A stretch of 64,000 nt of DNA from Erigeron canadensis (lineage: Eukaryota; Streptophyta; Magnoliopsida; Asterales; Asteraceae). The translations under genes and the position numbers were made by a program. Of the stretch, positions 11,001 through 22,638 are shown piece after piece. Within the stretch, counting starts at the first letter, position 1. Each line of letters starts with the position of its first letter. Below the pieces are notes generated by a model. The model had not been told where the DNA came from. It saw nothing but the letters and a program-made list of their open reading frames with translations, and did not search any database. The DNA lies in NCBI RefSeq assembly GCF_010389155.1, contig NC_057762.1, positions 35,958,055 through 36,022,054 of the forward strand, given 5' to 3'.

Positions 11001-14000
11001 ATGGATGCAGAAAGAGCTTTAGAGCTGGTGAAAAAAGGAGGGAGTCTTGTTTTCCTTGAAGTTCCTCAACAAACACTCGTTGGCATCGATACTCAGGTCT
11101 CTCTCTTTTTCTTTTCTTTTTTTTTTTTTTTTTTATACCAAAGTTAAAAAGAAAGTTGGAGATATGTTTTGCTTATCTTTATGAGTTGCCATATGTGACA
11201 TCCATATGTAATTTTTTTCCCCCTTAGCTAGAAACACTTTTTCCCTTAGTTAAATTTGAAAGTTGATGCATATACTGTAATAGATTTTGGGCTACAGTGA
11301 GATACATTTAACAAGCACTTAATCCCAATAATAATACTAATAATAAAATTTAATTAAAACACAAATACCATCGGTGTAGTTTTCCGTATATATTTGCCAT
11401 TTAGAAATTTAGGATGGTTATGTCAATTACAAGACTAGGATTAAAACATTATTATATTCTAAGGATGCTGTTCATTATTATAGGAATTTTATGAAAAGTT
11501 ACGTTTTTGTACCTAATGTGGTCTGCATAATTTGAAAAAGCCTGCTTGTTGTATGTAATAGTCATGTAAACTTTTGGTAGTGGTCAACTATTGGGATGAA
11601 ATAGTGTTAAACGTACTGCATTTTTCAACTTTTAGGAGAATTGAAGTACGTTAAGTCCCCTAAATGTTCCATATAACAGAAGCTACGGTAGGTTTGGTCT
11701 AGACGTATAATCATAGACTAACGGGTAATGACGGTCTTATGTCATAGTAGTGAAGAGTGTGAAACGTTGTTTAGTGGGCATGGGTTAAAAGCACATGTTA
11801 TACTTGTATTCACTTGAATATTAACTATAATAATCAAACTTATGTAGTTAGAAGTAAAGAAACACCATTTCTTGAGTGTGTGTTTATTAAGAGTCGAGTT
11901 TTGTTAGTATCATGATGTAATAAATACTAGGTGTTAAGAATATCATTATTGTTGTGCAGATGTTTTCCGTGGGACCTAAATTTAAAGGTATCAAGATGAT
12001 TCCTCCGGGTCCTCATTTTATCTATTACAGCTCGTCAAACAGGTTAGCTACACCTGATTTTGTTCTTTTCTTATGTGGGTTTATTCATTGGTTTGGTGAT
12101 GCTTACGTTAATGTTAATCTACTTCGTAATGTAAGCTAGTTTTTGTTACTTTTTTGCAGAGGTGGCAGTGAATTTTCGCCAATGATTGGTTTCTTTATCT
12201 TTGTGAATCCTTCTGAGGTTAAATTTTACTTGTTATTGTTAACAACAATTTTAACAGCCTTTGCTTACAGGCATTTTAGAAAATTTATGATTTCTGTGTA
12301 AACAATAAGACTTATGATGTCTGTTACACTATCACTATCAACTTCAATTCGAACTATTGGCTTTCGTAACATTAGCATGATTATAATTCTAGAAATCAAG
12401 ATATGTCATGGCCAAATGACAGGTAATTATTCGTAAGTGGGATCTACAAGAGGAGCGACTAGTCAAAGTATCAGCAGAAGAGGTTCAAAAGTTTTCTCAT
12501 TGTTCTCTATTATTATGTTATGATCTATGCCGATTTCTTATATGTATTTTTCTGCTTTGCTGAAGGAAGAGAGATACTCTTTAGCTGTACAAGGTTTTGA
12601 GTTCGACCAGTATCTTGGGCCTTATACGCTAAGTCAGTTTGGAGAATGGCAGATGTTATCAAACTACATTACAAAGAGTGTCATTGAACGTATTGGTAAT
12701 TATGATTACTCATTTCCGTATATATACGGTTTCTTATAAGTTCTGTTACTTTTCTTGGCAATTTTCTCTATACTGATGATACATAGGCAATGTTTTTTTT
12801 TTTTTTTACTTAAATGGTCCCTGCAAGATTTCGGGATCATGCTATTGAATATATAAATCCCATCTTACTCAAGTTCGTGACCGTTAAAGGCTTATAGAAA
12901 CTTATAACACTTGCATTTTCTCTTTATAAATCATAATGATGGGTAATTTCATTGCAAAATAATCACTGTTCTTGCTAAATGCTGGAAAAAAGTTTAGCTT
13001 TGCAACACGGAGAGATTGAGAAGTTTTTTTTTTTAATGAAAATATTATGAACATCACTTAGGAAGTCAATAACTCTTATCTTGTATGTTTGAAGGATAGG
13101 ATACATCAACATGCCATTTAGGTGATTTAAAGAGAATTCAGATGAATCTCACATATTGAAGAATGAAAGTAAATAGTGTAAATGGATGACATATAACGTT
13201 TGGTTCACATGCAGAACCCATCGGAGCAGAGATCACTGTAAATAATGAACCTGACATTCTTGGAAGCAGTCCTAAAACTGCAATGGAGGAAGTTTTGTCT
13301 GAGCAATTAAAGAATTCCAAGATTCCAATATCTGATGATAAGCTTAAAAAAAGAGGTTGTTACTACACTAAAATACCCCGTCTAATTAAGCAAAAGGGAA
13401 TCCCGGGGCAAGACCTTACTTCCTTAAATCTTGATAAGGTACATGTTGTAACAAAACATTTGCTCTTTTGTCCAAAATATATGCAAAAGTTTCTTTGAGA
13501 TGCTCAAGTTGATAGTATTGTATATCCATGTAGACAAGTCTGTTGGAAAGCATATTGATGAAAGACTACGGAGGAGCTGAGGATATGCTTCTTGGAGAGC
13601 TGCAATTTGCTTTTGTTGCATTTTTGGCAAGTGTTTAGCAGTATAGAGTCTTCACTAGTCAAAGTCACTTATTTGATTTAAAGGTGTTCAATGTGGCAGA
13701 TGGGACAATCACTTGAAGCCTTTTTTCAATGGAAAGCTTTTGTCCACCTTCTGTTTGGCTGTACTGAAGCTGTAAGTTATCTTGAAACTAGATCATTTTC
13801 TCACAGGACTATTTATAACAAGCTTTTCTAACTTTCCTATTTTTCAATTTGAAGCCACTCCACACACGGAGTCATCTGTTTACCAAGGTAATTATCTTAT
13901 CTGATTTTGTCTATTATGGATGTTAATGTATTATATCATCTGCACTATTTGGCTGACATTTATGTTCATAATTCTTTTTCTTATATAGTTCATCAAGGTC

Positions 14001-14959
14001 CTCTATTATCAACTCAAATATGCATTTCAGAAAGAACACTCAGACAATAGCATTGATGCAAAAGGGCCTCTAACATTGTTAGATGATTCTTTCTTGGCGG
14101 CTGATAGTTTTCTTCAACATTTGTGCAAGGTATTCTCATCCTTATATTAAGAAGTATCTTTTGAATCTTCTTTCTCTGTTCATGTTTCATTATAAAAATA
14201 TATGCTTGCCTATTATATTTTTTTATAGGGATAGGTTGATGGAACCAGTTTGGTTTTTTCATTGATGTTTGAAATTTGAATTGGTGGTTGTTTTATTGGA
14301 TTTTTGCAGGAGTTCTTTTGGCTTGTGCTTGAAGCTCCCTTTGTTGATGGGGACCTTTTGTCTTGGGTGAGTATTTATGCCCTTCGATTCTTTTTTCTAC
14401 TTGTTTGCATTCATATGGATCATACATATATTAGGTTAAAGTGTCATGTTTACTGGAGGTTTAGATTATGCCCTTATTCCTAGAATGAGAGGTGTTAGTG
14501 AGCTCTCCTGAAGTAATATTCTCTAAAAATGGTGTCTGTTCCAAGATTTCTTTATATATTCTTGAAGCCAACTTTTTGTGTTATCAAAATCACATATTGA
14601 ATGGAGTTTGAAGCATATATTTGTAATATATGCAGACACGGAAGCTAAAGGGATTACTTGAGGTGTCTCTAGGTTGGGTATTTCAGCAGGAGAATACGGG
14701 GGATGGTGTGTTTTATGAAGAAGACGACGAGGTTTGTATGGTGGATTAAAGTACTTGAATGATTTTATCTTTGGTATTTGATTTTAATCATTACAATATA
14801 TGAGAAAATGGGGGATAGAATAAAACTTTTTATTTTCTGGTATTTTTTTATTACAAAATATGACAAGGATTCAGGGGTCAACAACTTGTGATTTTGCAGT
14901 TTGCTCCGGTGGTGGTGATACCAGATGACTCGAGTTACAATGAGTTCCCGGCTTCTTAA
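11001..14959 (+). CDS. AAR2: AAR2 family protein, U5 snRNP assembly factor, 400 aa
   Basis: AAR2 binds Prp8 during cytoplasmic assembly of the U5 snRNP, keeping it out of the spliceosome until nuclear import. Thirteen exons: 11001-11096, 11960-12042, 12160-12217, 12423-12482, 12566-12695, 13215-13438, 13534-13626, 13700-13771, 13855-13887, 13989-14129, 14310-14366, 14636-14731, 14900-14959. The sum is 1203 nt, giving 400 residues, the normal plant length. Family landmarks visible are [20 protein letters not shown] with [55 protein letters not shown] with FFQWK, and a C-terminal acidic run EEDDEF. Intron 7 has a GC donor (TTTTTG|GCAAGT). The last exon and part of the 3' UTR are duplicated in tandem. 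The ATG is the first in frame and starts [11 protein letters not shown], typical of the family. Confidence 0.95.
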
Positions 14960-15113
14960 GCATCTGAAAACAAAATCAAGCTTTTTCCTGGGTTTTACGT
15001 AGTTATTAGTGGGTATTCGCCAGATGAGTCAAGTTACTATGAGTTTCCGGCTTCTTAAGCATCTGAAAACAACATCAAGCTTCTTCCTGGGTACTAGGTA
15101 TTAGTGGGTATTC
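14921..15113 (+). repeat. Tandem duplication across the AAR2 stop codon
   Basis: Unit 1 is 14921-15019 (99 bp) and unit 2 is 15020-15113 (94 bp), followed by a further CCAG start. Unit 1 contains the last 13 codons and stop of AAR2. Unit 2 repeats them with a few changes and the same SYYEFPAS-stop ending. Because unit 1 is exactly 33 codons long, unit 2 stays in the AAR2 frame. Confidence 0.9.
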
Positions 15114-16313
15114 GCCAGCTCAAGAATCTATATTCAAATGTGGTTGAAATGAATAGCATATGGCACGACATAATAGATAGACAAAATTCCAATTGTAGCT
15201 TGAGAGTTTTGCATGATTAATGATGTAAATTTTGATGAATAGATAATCAATCCATTATCATGTTGGAGTAGAGCTTGGCATATCAACTTATTTTTGACAA
15301 GTGAACCATTTTTTAGAAAGCTGTGGCTTATGAGAGCGGGCTTTATAAGTTCTTTACAGATACAAGCAGATTATCTATGAAGTGTACAATAATCAAAAGG
15401 CAGATTACTTGGTGATTGCCCATCATTTATGCCAATTATGCTGATTTTATTTTTGTTCAATAATCAAAAGGTCACGGGATATCCTGGTTAGGCTCCATAC
15501 CTCTCGTCATCCTCGTTAATGAAACTTGATAATAATCACAGTTTGTTTGTTATATCATCCTGGTCATCATGATGTATTCTTCGATTAATGGGCATTTTTG
15601 CCTTTCTCATCCTGTCAAGTAATTAAGGCACGTAACACATACACAATTTCATATCCTCACATTATTAGTCTGTAAAGGTGTAGGCAATTCGAAGATTGTA
15701 TCCTAACAAAGACATAATCAAACTCATTTTGGATAAGTAATCACTTTGACTACTTTAAAAGCCGACACATTTGTGATTAGTACTTGACAATATTTTGCAT
15801 ACAACTCTAACTCAGCAATTTATGAGAAGAAAATGTGGTGCTATCAAAATAATGCAATGTAATCACCTCATTATTACAATTCATTTAGAAAAAGCACATG
15901 TCAAGCCTTTCACCAATACATTCTCTCTATCACCAATGTATCAAAAACTCAGTAAATTATATGTTCAAAGTTTCAAAACTGAAGGTTTTGTTTTAATCCG
16001 ATTAAACACACAGTAAAGCACCTACTTAAACAAGTAAACATGCAGACTTCTTTGCCTCTTTGTGCATTAAACCTTTTCTAAGTCAGCTGCTTGTAAAATC
16101 AATCTTAATATTACACATGATATGTATGCGAGCTATGGTAGCTGAAATTGATGGATCTATTACTTTGTAATACAATATGAATCACATCATTTTATTATTC
16201 TTATTATCAATCAATATTCATTTAGAGAAAGCAAAAGTCAAGCTTTCCCTCTCACAACACAATTAACAATTCAATCAAAAAAGCAACAAAACATTTGTTT
16301 ACATTTATAAAAC
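15114..16313. other. Intergenic between convergent genes
   Basis: AAR2 and the unknown minus-strand gene converge here. The first part is presumably AAR2 3' UTR. CAATAATCAAAAGG occurs twice (around 15388 and 15459). A reading frame at 15795-16016 has no recognisable content. No RNA gene is seen. Confidence 0.5.
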
Positions 16314-17543
16314 TCAGTCTTCTTCAAAACTCAACTTTTGACAAACTGTTTCTTCTTCTTCTTCTTCTTCCACTTGTTGAAAATAAGACTTCTTTCCAAC
16401 CAACTGAGCCACCCTTTTCGCCGGGCCAGAATCCCTACCCGGGTCATCCACACATCGAACCGCTCTAATCCTTGGTAACACAACGACAGGCATCTCAGCA
16501 TCAATCGGGCCAACATAATCATCATTCTCATTATCATCATCATCATCAAGATCCAATCTTTTTGGAATCACAATCTCACTTGGAATTTCCCATTTCCTCT
16601 TTACTCTACCCTCAGTCTTTGACTTCCTGTCAACAACGTTATCAGTAAACGTTTTCTTCTTCATCAATGAATTAACCGTTGCTTGATTGTAACGGCTTGG
16701 AATCACCCGACCTGGCTTCAATGGCTTTTTAACAGACTGCTCTCCAAACAGCTTCTTTGGTTGAACACTTGCAAGAACCAAATCATCTTTTTTCATTCCC
16801 TTTTTCGCTCCAATCGTTGTAACAGCATTTCTTAAACCCGAATTCTTTCCTTTTGAAAACCCAAATTTCTCTTCTTCTTCAATATCATCCAATTTCCAAA
16901 AACAAGATTTCCTTCTGTCCTGCTGCTTCACTTGAACTGGAGTATTATTATTACCCAATTGTTTTGACTTCAAATTACTGATCTCATTTGGGCCCAAACT
17001 AAAACCCCTTCTTTGACCCATCTTGGTTTTCGAAAACCCAGATGATGAATCTTCAATCTTTTTTTTCACACCACAAGAATCTTTATTATTCTTGACTGGA
17101 TCAAGAAACTTAGCAGAACTCCCCTGTTTTTCAAGATTATTACTATTATTCTTCACATTCTGCTCTGTTTTTTTCATTCGAATCTCTTCCAATCTCGCAT
17201 ACAATCTAGCGATTTCCTTCTCGATTTCGATCTCCTCATCAAGAGCCACCCCTTTTTTCACATTCCCAATTTCAAGATTCTTCAAGGGTTTTGATTGATG
17301 AAGTGGGTTAATAAGAACAACATTCTTGGAATTTGATAACCCAACAATTGGGCTCTGGTTTTCTTTACAAGAAATTGAAGAATCCAAACATGGGTTTTTC
17401 GATACCGATTTCATGGGCATCCATGAAGGCGATTTGATCTGATTTTGATTAGGATTCAAACTTTCCGAATCGTTATCGAAGACAGCATTGTGCCATATTC
17501 GCACATCTTTTTTGGCATCTGGGTATTCAGTAAGAACACTCAT
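16314..17543 (-). CDS. Unrecognised basic plant protein, 409 aa, single exon
   Basis: I do not recognise a named family. The start is the first ATG, giving MSVLTEYPDAKKDVRIWHNA. A short predicted coiled coil rich in E, I, R and K lies at about residues 102-128. Basic S/K/R-rich stretches follow, including RRGFSLGPNEI (about 175-186) and RRKSCFWKLDDIEEEE. The C-terminal third looks most ordered: PLKPGRVIPSRYN, KRKWEIPSEIVIPKRLD, an acidic run of D and N, then LPRIRAVRCVDDPGRDSG and AKRVAQLVGKKSYF. The overall picture is a nuclear or cytoskeletal basic protein. A perfect M-phase MSA element lies about 121 bp upstream of the ATG, so I infer G2/M expression. The reading frame is intact and codon use is ordinary. 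Function unknown. Confidence 0.85.
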   Translation of the reverse strand: MSVLTEYPDAKKDVRIWHNAVFDNDSESLNPNQNQIKSPSWMPMKSVSKNPCLDSSISCKENQSPIVGLSNSKNVVLINPLHQSKPLKNLEIGNVKKGVALDEEIEIEKEIARLYARLEEIRMKKTEQNVKNNSNNLEKQGSSAKFLDPVKNNKDSCGVKKKIEDSSSGFSKTKMGQRRGFSLGPNEISNLKSKQLGNNNTPVQVKQQDRRKSCFWKLDDIEEEEKFGFSKGKNSGLRNAVTTIGAKKGMKKDDLVLASVQPKKLFGEQSVKKPLKPGRVIPSRYNQATVNSLMKKKTFTDNVVDRKSKTEGRVKRKWEIPSEIVIPKRLDLDDDDDNENDDYVGPIDAEMPVVVLPRIRAVRCVDDPGRDSGPAKRVAQLVGKKSYFQQVEEEEEEETVCQKLSFEED

Positions 17544-17663
17544 TGTTATTAAAGAATTGAAATTGAATTGAAAGAAAGTGAGAGAGAGATTTGATTATGG
17601 AGGTTTAGTGGGTGAATGAAGATTGATTGGGGAATTTGGGAGAAGTTAAAAAGTTTGGTTTTA

Positions 17664-17674
17664 TGACCGTTGGA
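17664..17674 (-). promoter_or_regulatory. MSA element (mitosis-specific activator)
   Basis: On the minus strand the sequence is TCCAACGGTCA, an exact match to the published consensus YCYAACGGYYA bound by three-repeat MYB proteins. It sits 121-131 bases upstream of the start codon of the unknown gene at 16314-17543 and in the same orientation. Confidence 0.7.
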
Positions 17675-17920
17675 GAAAAATTAGACGTTTGTGCTGTGCG
17701 CTCCTCAAGTTGATTGATTATAAAGACAATTTATACATTTATTATGATTAACCATTATGAGCACACGCTAAACGAAAATGATATACATTTTTAAAAAGAA
17801 AAATAATAAATTCTTTTAAAAATTAGACTAAATATCCTCCTAAAATCATAAAAAGATGATATATGGATTTCATTAATTCTCTTTCCTAATCTTACCTCTT
17901 GATTTTTCCACATGTCCTCA

Positions 17921-18315
17921 TCTCTATATTAAATAAAACAAGATTGTGATTACATCATCATTTTACCAAAATATCTTACATGACAACTTCAAAATCATTT
18001 TTAAAAATTATATCTTTCTCAACTAAAAAAATTTATGACATCATCATAACAATAAATTACATTACTTAATTTACTATATTTTTTTAATCTTTATCATATT
18101 ATTTAATAAGTATTTTTATACATATTTTTAAATTATATATATTTTTTATCAACGTGACAAAATTGATTAAATTAATTCATATTTCATCGTTTCATGTATA
18201 GATTATGATTTTGCTATTTTTTTTCTTTGTATTCATTGTTATGTCTATATACACGATTGAACTCTGAATATATCTTTTCGATCTACTCGGGTATTATCTG
18301 GGTTTGATCAGCTAG
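17921..18315 (+). mobile_element. Putative non-autonomous Helitron
   Basis: It starts TCTCTATATTAAATAAAACA after an A and ends GATCAGCTAG before a T. A weak imperfect hairpin (GATCTACTCGGG with GGGTTTGATC) precedes the end. There is no coding capacity. The ends fit Helitron rules, but no second copy in this window confirms them. Confidence 0.45.
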
Positions 18316-18780
18316 TCTAATAGTTAAAGAGAATTTTCAAGTTATTATTTTAAGAGTATTTATCATTTCCGGTTAAAAAAGGGAATGATATACCTACAAC
18401 AATTATTAGCAATCTATAACAATATATATGTTTTACGTAGTTGTAAACTGTGTAGTAAAATATGTACATTTGTTGTAGATAACTAATAATTGTTATAAAT
18501 TTATCACTTCCTCTTAAAAAAAACTTTTATAATGTCATTTCTTAAAATAAAAAAAATAAATTTAAGAGAAATGTTAAAAGATTACATTTGTTATCCTGAT
18601 TTATTACAAAAACATATCATCCACACATTAACACAACAAAAGTTGTATAGTTCACTTGATCAACATATAACATTTTAATTTAACAGTATACGAGAGCAAA
18701 TACATGCGTGTTATGGTGGTGAGATGGTGGGGTGACAAGTCATAGAGTGTGATAGGTCATAGAGTGTAATAGCCAAATGC
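18316..18780. other. Gene-free AT-rich stretch
   Basis: Nothing recognisable except short direct repeats such as CATAGAGTGT (twice near 18741-18763) and imperfect inverted words around 18400-18490 (CAACAATTATTAGCAA against AACTAATAATTGTT). Confidence 0.45.
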
Positions 18781-19118
18781 CTAGGCCGTACGGGCTCTGC
18801 CCTTTGATTTAAAAATTCGTCGAAAGTATATCGAATGACATCTCTAATGAAAGAACATGAAATTTTAAGAACACCCATATAATTTTTATGATTTATCGAT
18901 GTATGGTTTTTGAGATAAAAGATTTTGAATGAATTGGATGAATAAATGATTTATAGAAGAGAAAAACAAAATGATTGGTTGTAATTTAAGGAGAGAGAAA
19001 AGGGTAATATAGGTATTTTATGTAGATTTATAATTGATAAGGGGACATTTTTGGAAAGTTAATGTTGAAACCTAAAATTTAGACCAGGGTTTTTTGATTT
19101 ATAGTAATATAGTATAGA
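18781..19118 (-). mobile_element. Non-autonomous Helitron-like element, family 2, copy A
   Basis: Read on the minus strand it starts TCTATACTATATTACTATAA after an A and ends with a GGGCAGAGCCC hairpin, CGTACGG and CTAG. The body matches 48839-49163 on the plus strand closely (shared words include AAAATCTTTTATCTCAAAAA and CATTCGATATACTTTCG). No coding capacity. Confidence 0.65.
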
Positions 19119-19347
19119 TAATTTTTATAATTTATGATTTTTGAGATAAAAGATTTTGAATGAATTAGAAGAATAAATAATTTATAGAGGCAAAAGAAAA
19201 AAAATGATTGGTTGTGATTTAAGGAGAGAGAAAAGGGTAATATAGGTATTTTATGCAAATATAAAATTGATAGGGTACATTTTTGAAAAGTAAATGTTGA
19301 AACTTAAAATTTAGACCATGACTTTTTGATTTATAATATAATATAGA
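19119..19347 (-). mobile_element. Family 2 Helitron-like element, copy B, 3' truncated
   Basis: It directly abuts copy A and repeats its 5' two-thirds in the same orientation. The start on the minus strand is TCTATATTATATTATAAATC; the GGGC hairpin end is missing. The two copies therefore form a head-to-tail pair. Confidence 0.55.
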
Positions 19348-20047
19348 TATAAATGTACAATTTGGTATACATAAATTAACCTAATGTTTGATATTTAGTT
19401 ATCTAATCTAATATATTACGAGTACTAAAGTATTAATGTTTTGAAAAAAATATAAAAATTTCTTTGCCTTATACAAATGATAATTTCAATTTTAATAATA
19501 CATGCAAACATATCTACCAATAAATCATTTGCTATTGAAACTATTTAATTATATTTTGGGGTTAAATCTTTGTTAAAAAAGGTCATATATTTATCTAAAA
19601 TTCTTAATAAAGGAATGAATTTCCATTTTGAACATTAAAATGATTACATTATCAAAACTCAATACTCGAAAAAAAAAGGGAATATCATTTGTTTCATGTG
19701 TTAGTCGTCTATTAAATTTATTTTAAATGCAGATCGCACACTGTAAATTGTTATAAAATGGCTCTCCTTTGATGTTTATCAACCCAAACACCCCTAACTT
19801 GACTAACCCCTAGCTTAGTACTTATTTGTGTGTGGATTATTACTATTAAATAAGCTAAATTTTTTGATTTTTTTTTAGGAATGAGCTTATATTACATACT
19901 TTAAGGTCATAATAAGTTTATAAGTTAAACTATACAACTTAAGGGTTTTTTTTTTCTTTTTTTCATTAAGGTTAAAAATAAATAAGCTATTTTAAACTAG
20001 GCCAAACACCACTTACCAAAGTCAGAACCCTTTTTACAAAGTGAAAA
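19348..20047. other. Intergenic with MITE relic, upstream of the GCD1-like gene
   Basis: AT-rich. Between about 19845 and 20015, words such as AATAAGCTA and AGGCCAAACACCA resemble the MITE inside the PILS pseudogene at 56264-57081, so a related relic is likely. The last 60 bases are the probable 5' leader of the next gene. Confidence 0.4.
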
Positions 20048-21273
20048 ATGGCGCCACGCTTCTTCCCTCTGTTACCTTCTTTTTACAAATTAATCTATAA
20101 TTTTCACACTCCAAACTCATACTCATATCTCAGGCTACCCATAACCCGACCCGACTCCCTTTTCTCAAGAACCCAATTAGCAAATGGGTCACCCCTCTTC
20201 CCATTTACACAAGGTTAGTAAAGCTCTAATCTTTCTAGTCTTTTCTTATGTAGTCTAACTGTTTGTTGAAATGCCTCACTCACTTACTTACTTGTAAATT
20301 ACTAAACAATGCTGAATTTTTTTATAAGGTTATTTTGCATCAAAATGTTATTAACTTTCATCAAGTTATCATTCACACTGTATGTAATGAATTACTGTAT
20401 ATATCTATTTACATTTTAGTGTAACTAACAAAGTTATATATGTTGCAAGTGCCATTAAAATGATCGAATTTATGTTTTGCAGTATCTCGGTCGTATGCTA
20501 GAGGGAAACAACCTCATTATGATTTGTTTGGAAAGGGGAGGCCCGGAGACAAGAAGTTCCGAGAAGCATGGGGAAAAGAAGTGGATGAAGATGATTGTCT
20601 ATGGACAGGAAGTGAAAATGAAAGTGATACCGAAAACAGTAAAAGCCGTCTTGATGACGAGATTAAGAAACTGAAAAAAGAAGCAAAGGATCACTCGGAT
20701 CTTATTGATGGTGATGACAGTGATGAGTTAAGAAGTGTATGGTCCGGGAGTGATGAAGAGAAGACTCTATGGACCGGTAGTGAAGGTGATGATGACAACG
20801 ATATTCCTACAGACCCGTATCCTAATGAAAAGAGTGATCCTTATATTGATAGATTATTCGAGTTTGATGAAAAACCTAAGTATCGAACGATTTCTGAGCT
20901 ATTAAAATCCGAGCAGGAACCAGAAGAATTGTCACCAGGAAAACAAGCTAGAAAACTTGCAGTTGAGAATGCTTTAAAGAAACTGAAGAAAGGGCCTGAC
21001 GGGCGATACACTAATGTATGGGAAGTCATGAGTGATTTGGATATTCTAGTAGGTGCTTTTGAAAATATTGTTTCTGGACCTGAATATGAAGAGCTCCGGA
21101 AAGATGGGCCCAAGAAACTGAACATGGAGTTTTTTAAGGATATACAAGCGCGTATGAGGGATCCAAATTATAAGTTCTCGCCTGAGTTGAAGCTAAAACC
21201 TAAGAGCAAAGTGGTACCACGAAAGAAATGGCAAAAGGCACAGTCTAGAAGGAGGAAAGCACAGAAGCGTTAA
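20048..21273 (+). CDS. Mitochondrial protein resembling GAMETE CELL DEFECTIVE 1, 318 aa
   Basis: Two exons, 20048-20213 and 20483-21273, sum to 957 nt. The N-terminal ~60 residues (MAPRFFPLLPSFYKLIYNF onward) are rich in F, L, R, S and lack acidic residues, as in a mitochondrial presequence. The body carries HYDLFGKGRPGDKKFREAWG, then three short repeats of W-[TS]-G-S-[ED] (LWTGSEN, VWSGSDE, LWTGSEG), then a conserved KYRTISELLKSE, GPDGRYTNVWEVMSDLDIL and PEYEELRKDGPKKLNMEFF. The C-terminus is strongly basic (KKWQKAQSRRRKAQKR). From memory this matches plant mitochondrial GCD1-type proteins needed for gametophyte and embryo development, possibly a mitoribosome-associated protein; that name is an inference. 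The second exon alone contains a shorter ATG frame, but splicing gives a targeting peptide and keeps VSRSYARGKQPHYDL. Confidence 0.85.
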
Positions 21274-22638
21274 GGTTCTGTTCTTTATTCCTCCGTACAG
21301 TTGTATAAGTCAACTTTATTGGTATTTTATGAAGAGTTTCTGTTTAATTTGTGTGGTTTGTTTTAGTTTTAGTTTTAGTTTTAGTTTTAAGAGTCACTTA
21401 TGTTGCTTGTAAACAAGTCATGATTTTTAACTGCATTAAAGCACCTCTGCACGTGGAAAATAGACCCTCTTGATTTTGTAGCATAGTACTGATCATAGCC
21501 CGAAATTTGTTTCAATCATATGCTTTCTTGGATGTTGGTTCTTAAACCAAGAGTACTATGTTGTTGTTTTCTTTGTTTCTTTTGTACAGCAGAAAATTTT
21601 TATATAAAACCCAATACTAGCAAAGAGCCAGTTAAGATGCATACATGGTTTGTACAAGACAACACCATAAAGAACAAGATTTGTGATACAAGATAAGCAC
21701 TCACATCAAATTCTGACTACCTCAGCCTAGTAAAATTCATGTACCAAGAGACAAGAGTATTGTTCAAGAAAATTGCATCTGAGTTTGAGCTCCAGGGTCC
21801 AGAGATGTGATGCTCAATACCAATGTCGGGTTTGGGTATGCAGTAATGGATGTTAGAATGGAATGGGCCATTATAATGTGAAACTTTGTTTGTTTGGCAT
21901 ACAGTAATGAATTGAATTATTTCGTAATTATATGTAATCCTTTCCATTTTGCTGAATTTTACATTAGCAATGGATAAAACTTGTAGTGTTTATAATTCTG
22001 TATAGCGTTTGACATGTCTTATCCACTTATAGAAGTATTTAGATGTGACAACAGAATGTTATTACCCATTCATTATCTAATAAAAAGTCAGTAATTAGTA
22101 CTCTGCTCAAAACATGATTTATCAGAAAATCATGTAAATTTATCAGAAAATCATTTGCATCAAAACATGATTTTGTTTTTTGTTTACCAACTTGATTGAA
22201 TCACATCTATATTAATGCATAGCAAACAATATCCTCAGTGAGATCAACAAATTGTGAATTTTAAAGGACACGACACATAAAGCCTTGGCTATGGTCTGGC
22301 TAAGGGTGAACTGGAAATGGCCAGTTGACACAGATCAGCTCACCAAAGGGCCAGACTTGCCAATTTGTGAAATCATTGGTAATTTAAACCCTTAAAAGGC
22401 GCAAAAGCTTGGGTATGTGACTCCCATTAAGATAGAGAATGATCCAAGGAAGGTCCAAATCAAAATTAGTAGGCAGTAATAACCATACATTTAATATTAC
22501 TAAAGAGTGCTAAATGCAGATGTTAATCAAGTAACAAATGCTTGATCATCTAGTAATATCCGATCATCTCTGTATTAGTATTCCCTTGGACCTTAGGAGA
22601 AAAATCTAATTAAGCTAGCCATAATATACTGTATGAAA
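21274..22638. other. Intergenic between convergent genes
   Basis: Contains a (TTTAGT)n-type tract at about 21361-21391 in the likely 3' UTR. Nothing else coding or structured is recognised; the minus-strand frame at 21717-21947 has no homology that I can see. Confidence 0.5.

Noticed and set aside
13627..13632. Using the GT at 13631 as the AAR2 intron 7 donor
   Set aside because: It shifts the frame and reaches a stop within a few codons, whereas the GC donor at 13627 preserves the conserved AAR2 sequence.
16331..16549. 72-aa minus-strand frame with a Met-rich start
   Set aside because: Overlaps the 409-aa gene in another frame; its Met/Lys runs come from Asp/Glu codon repeats of the real gene.
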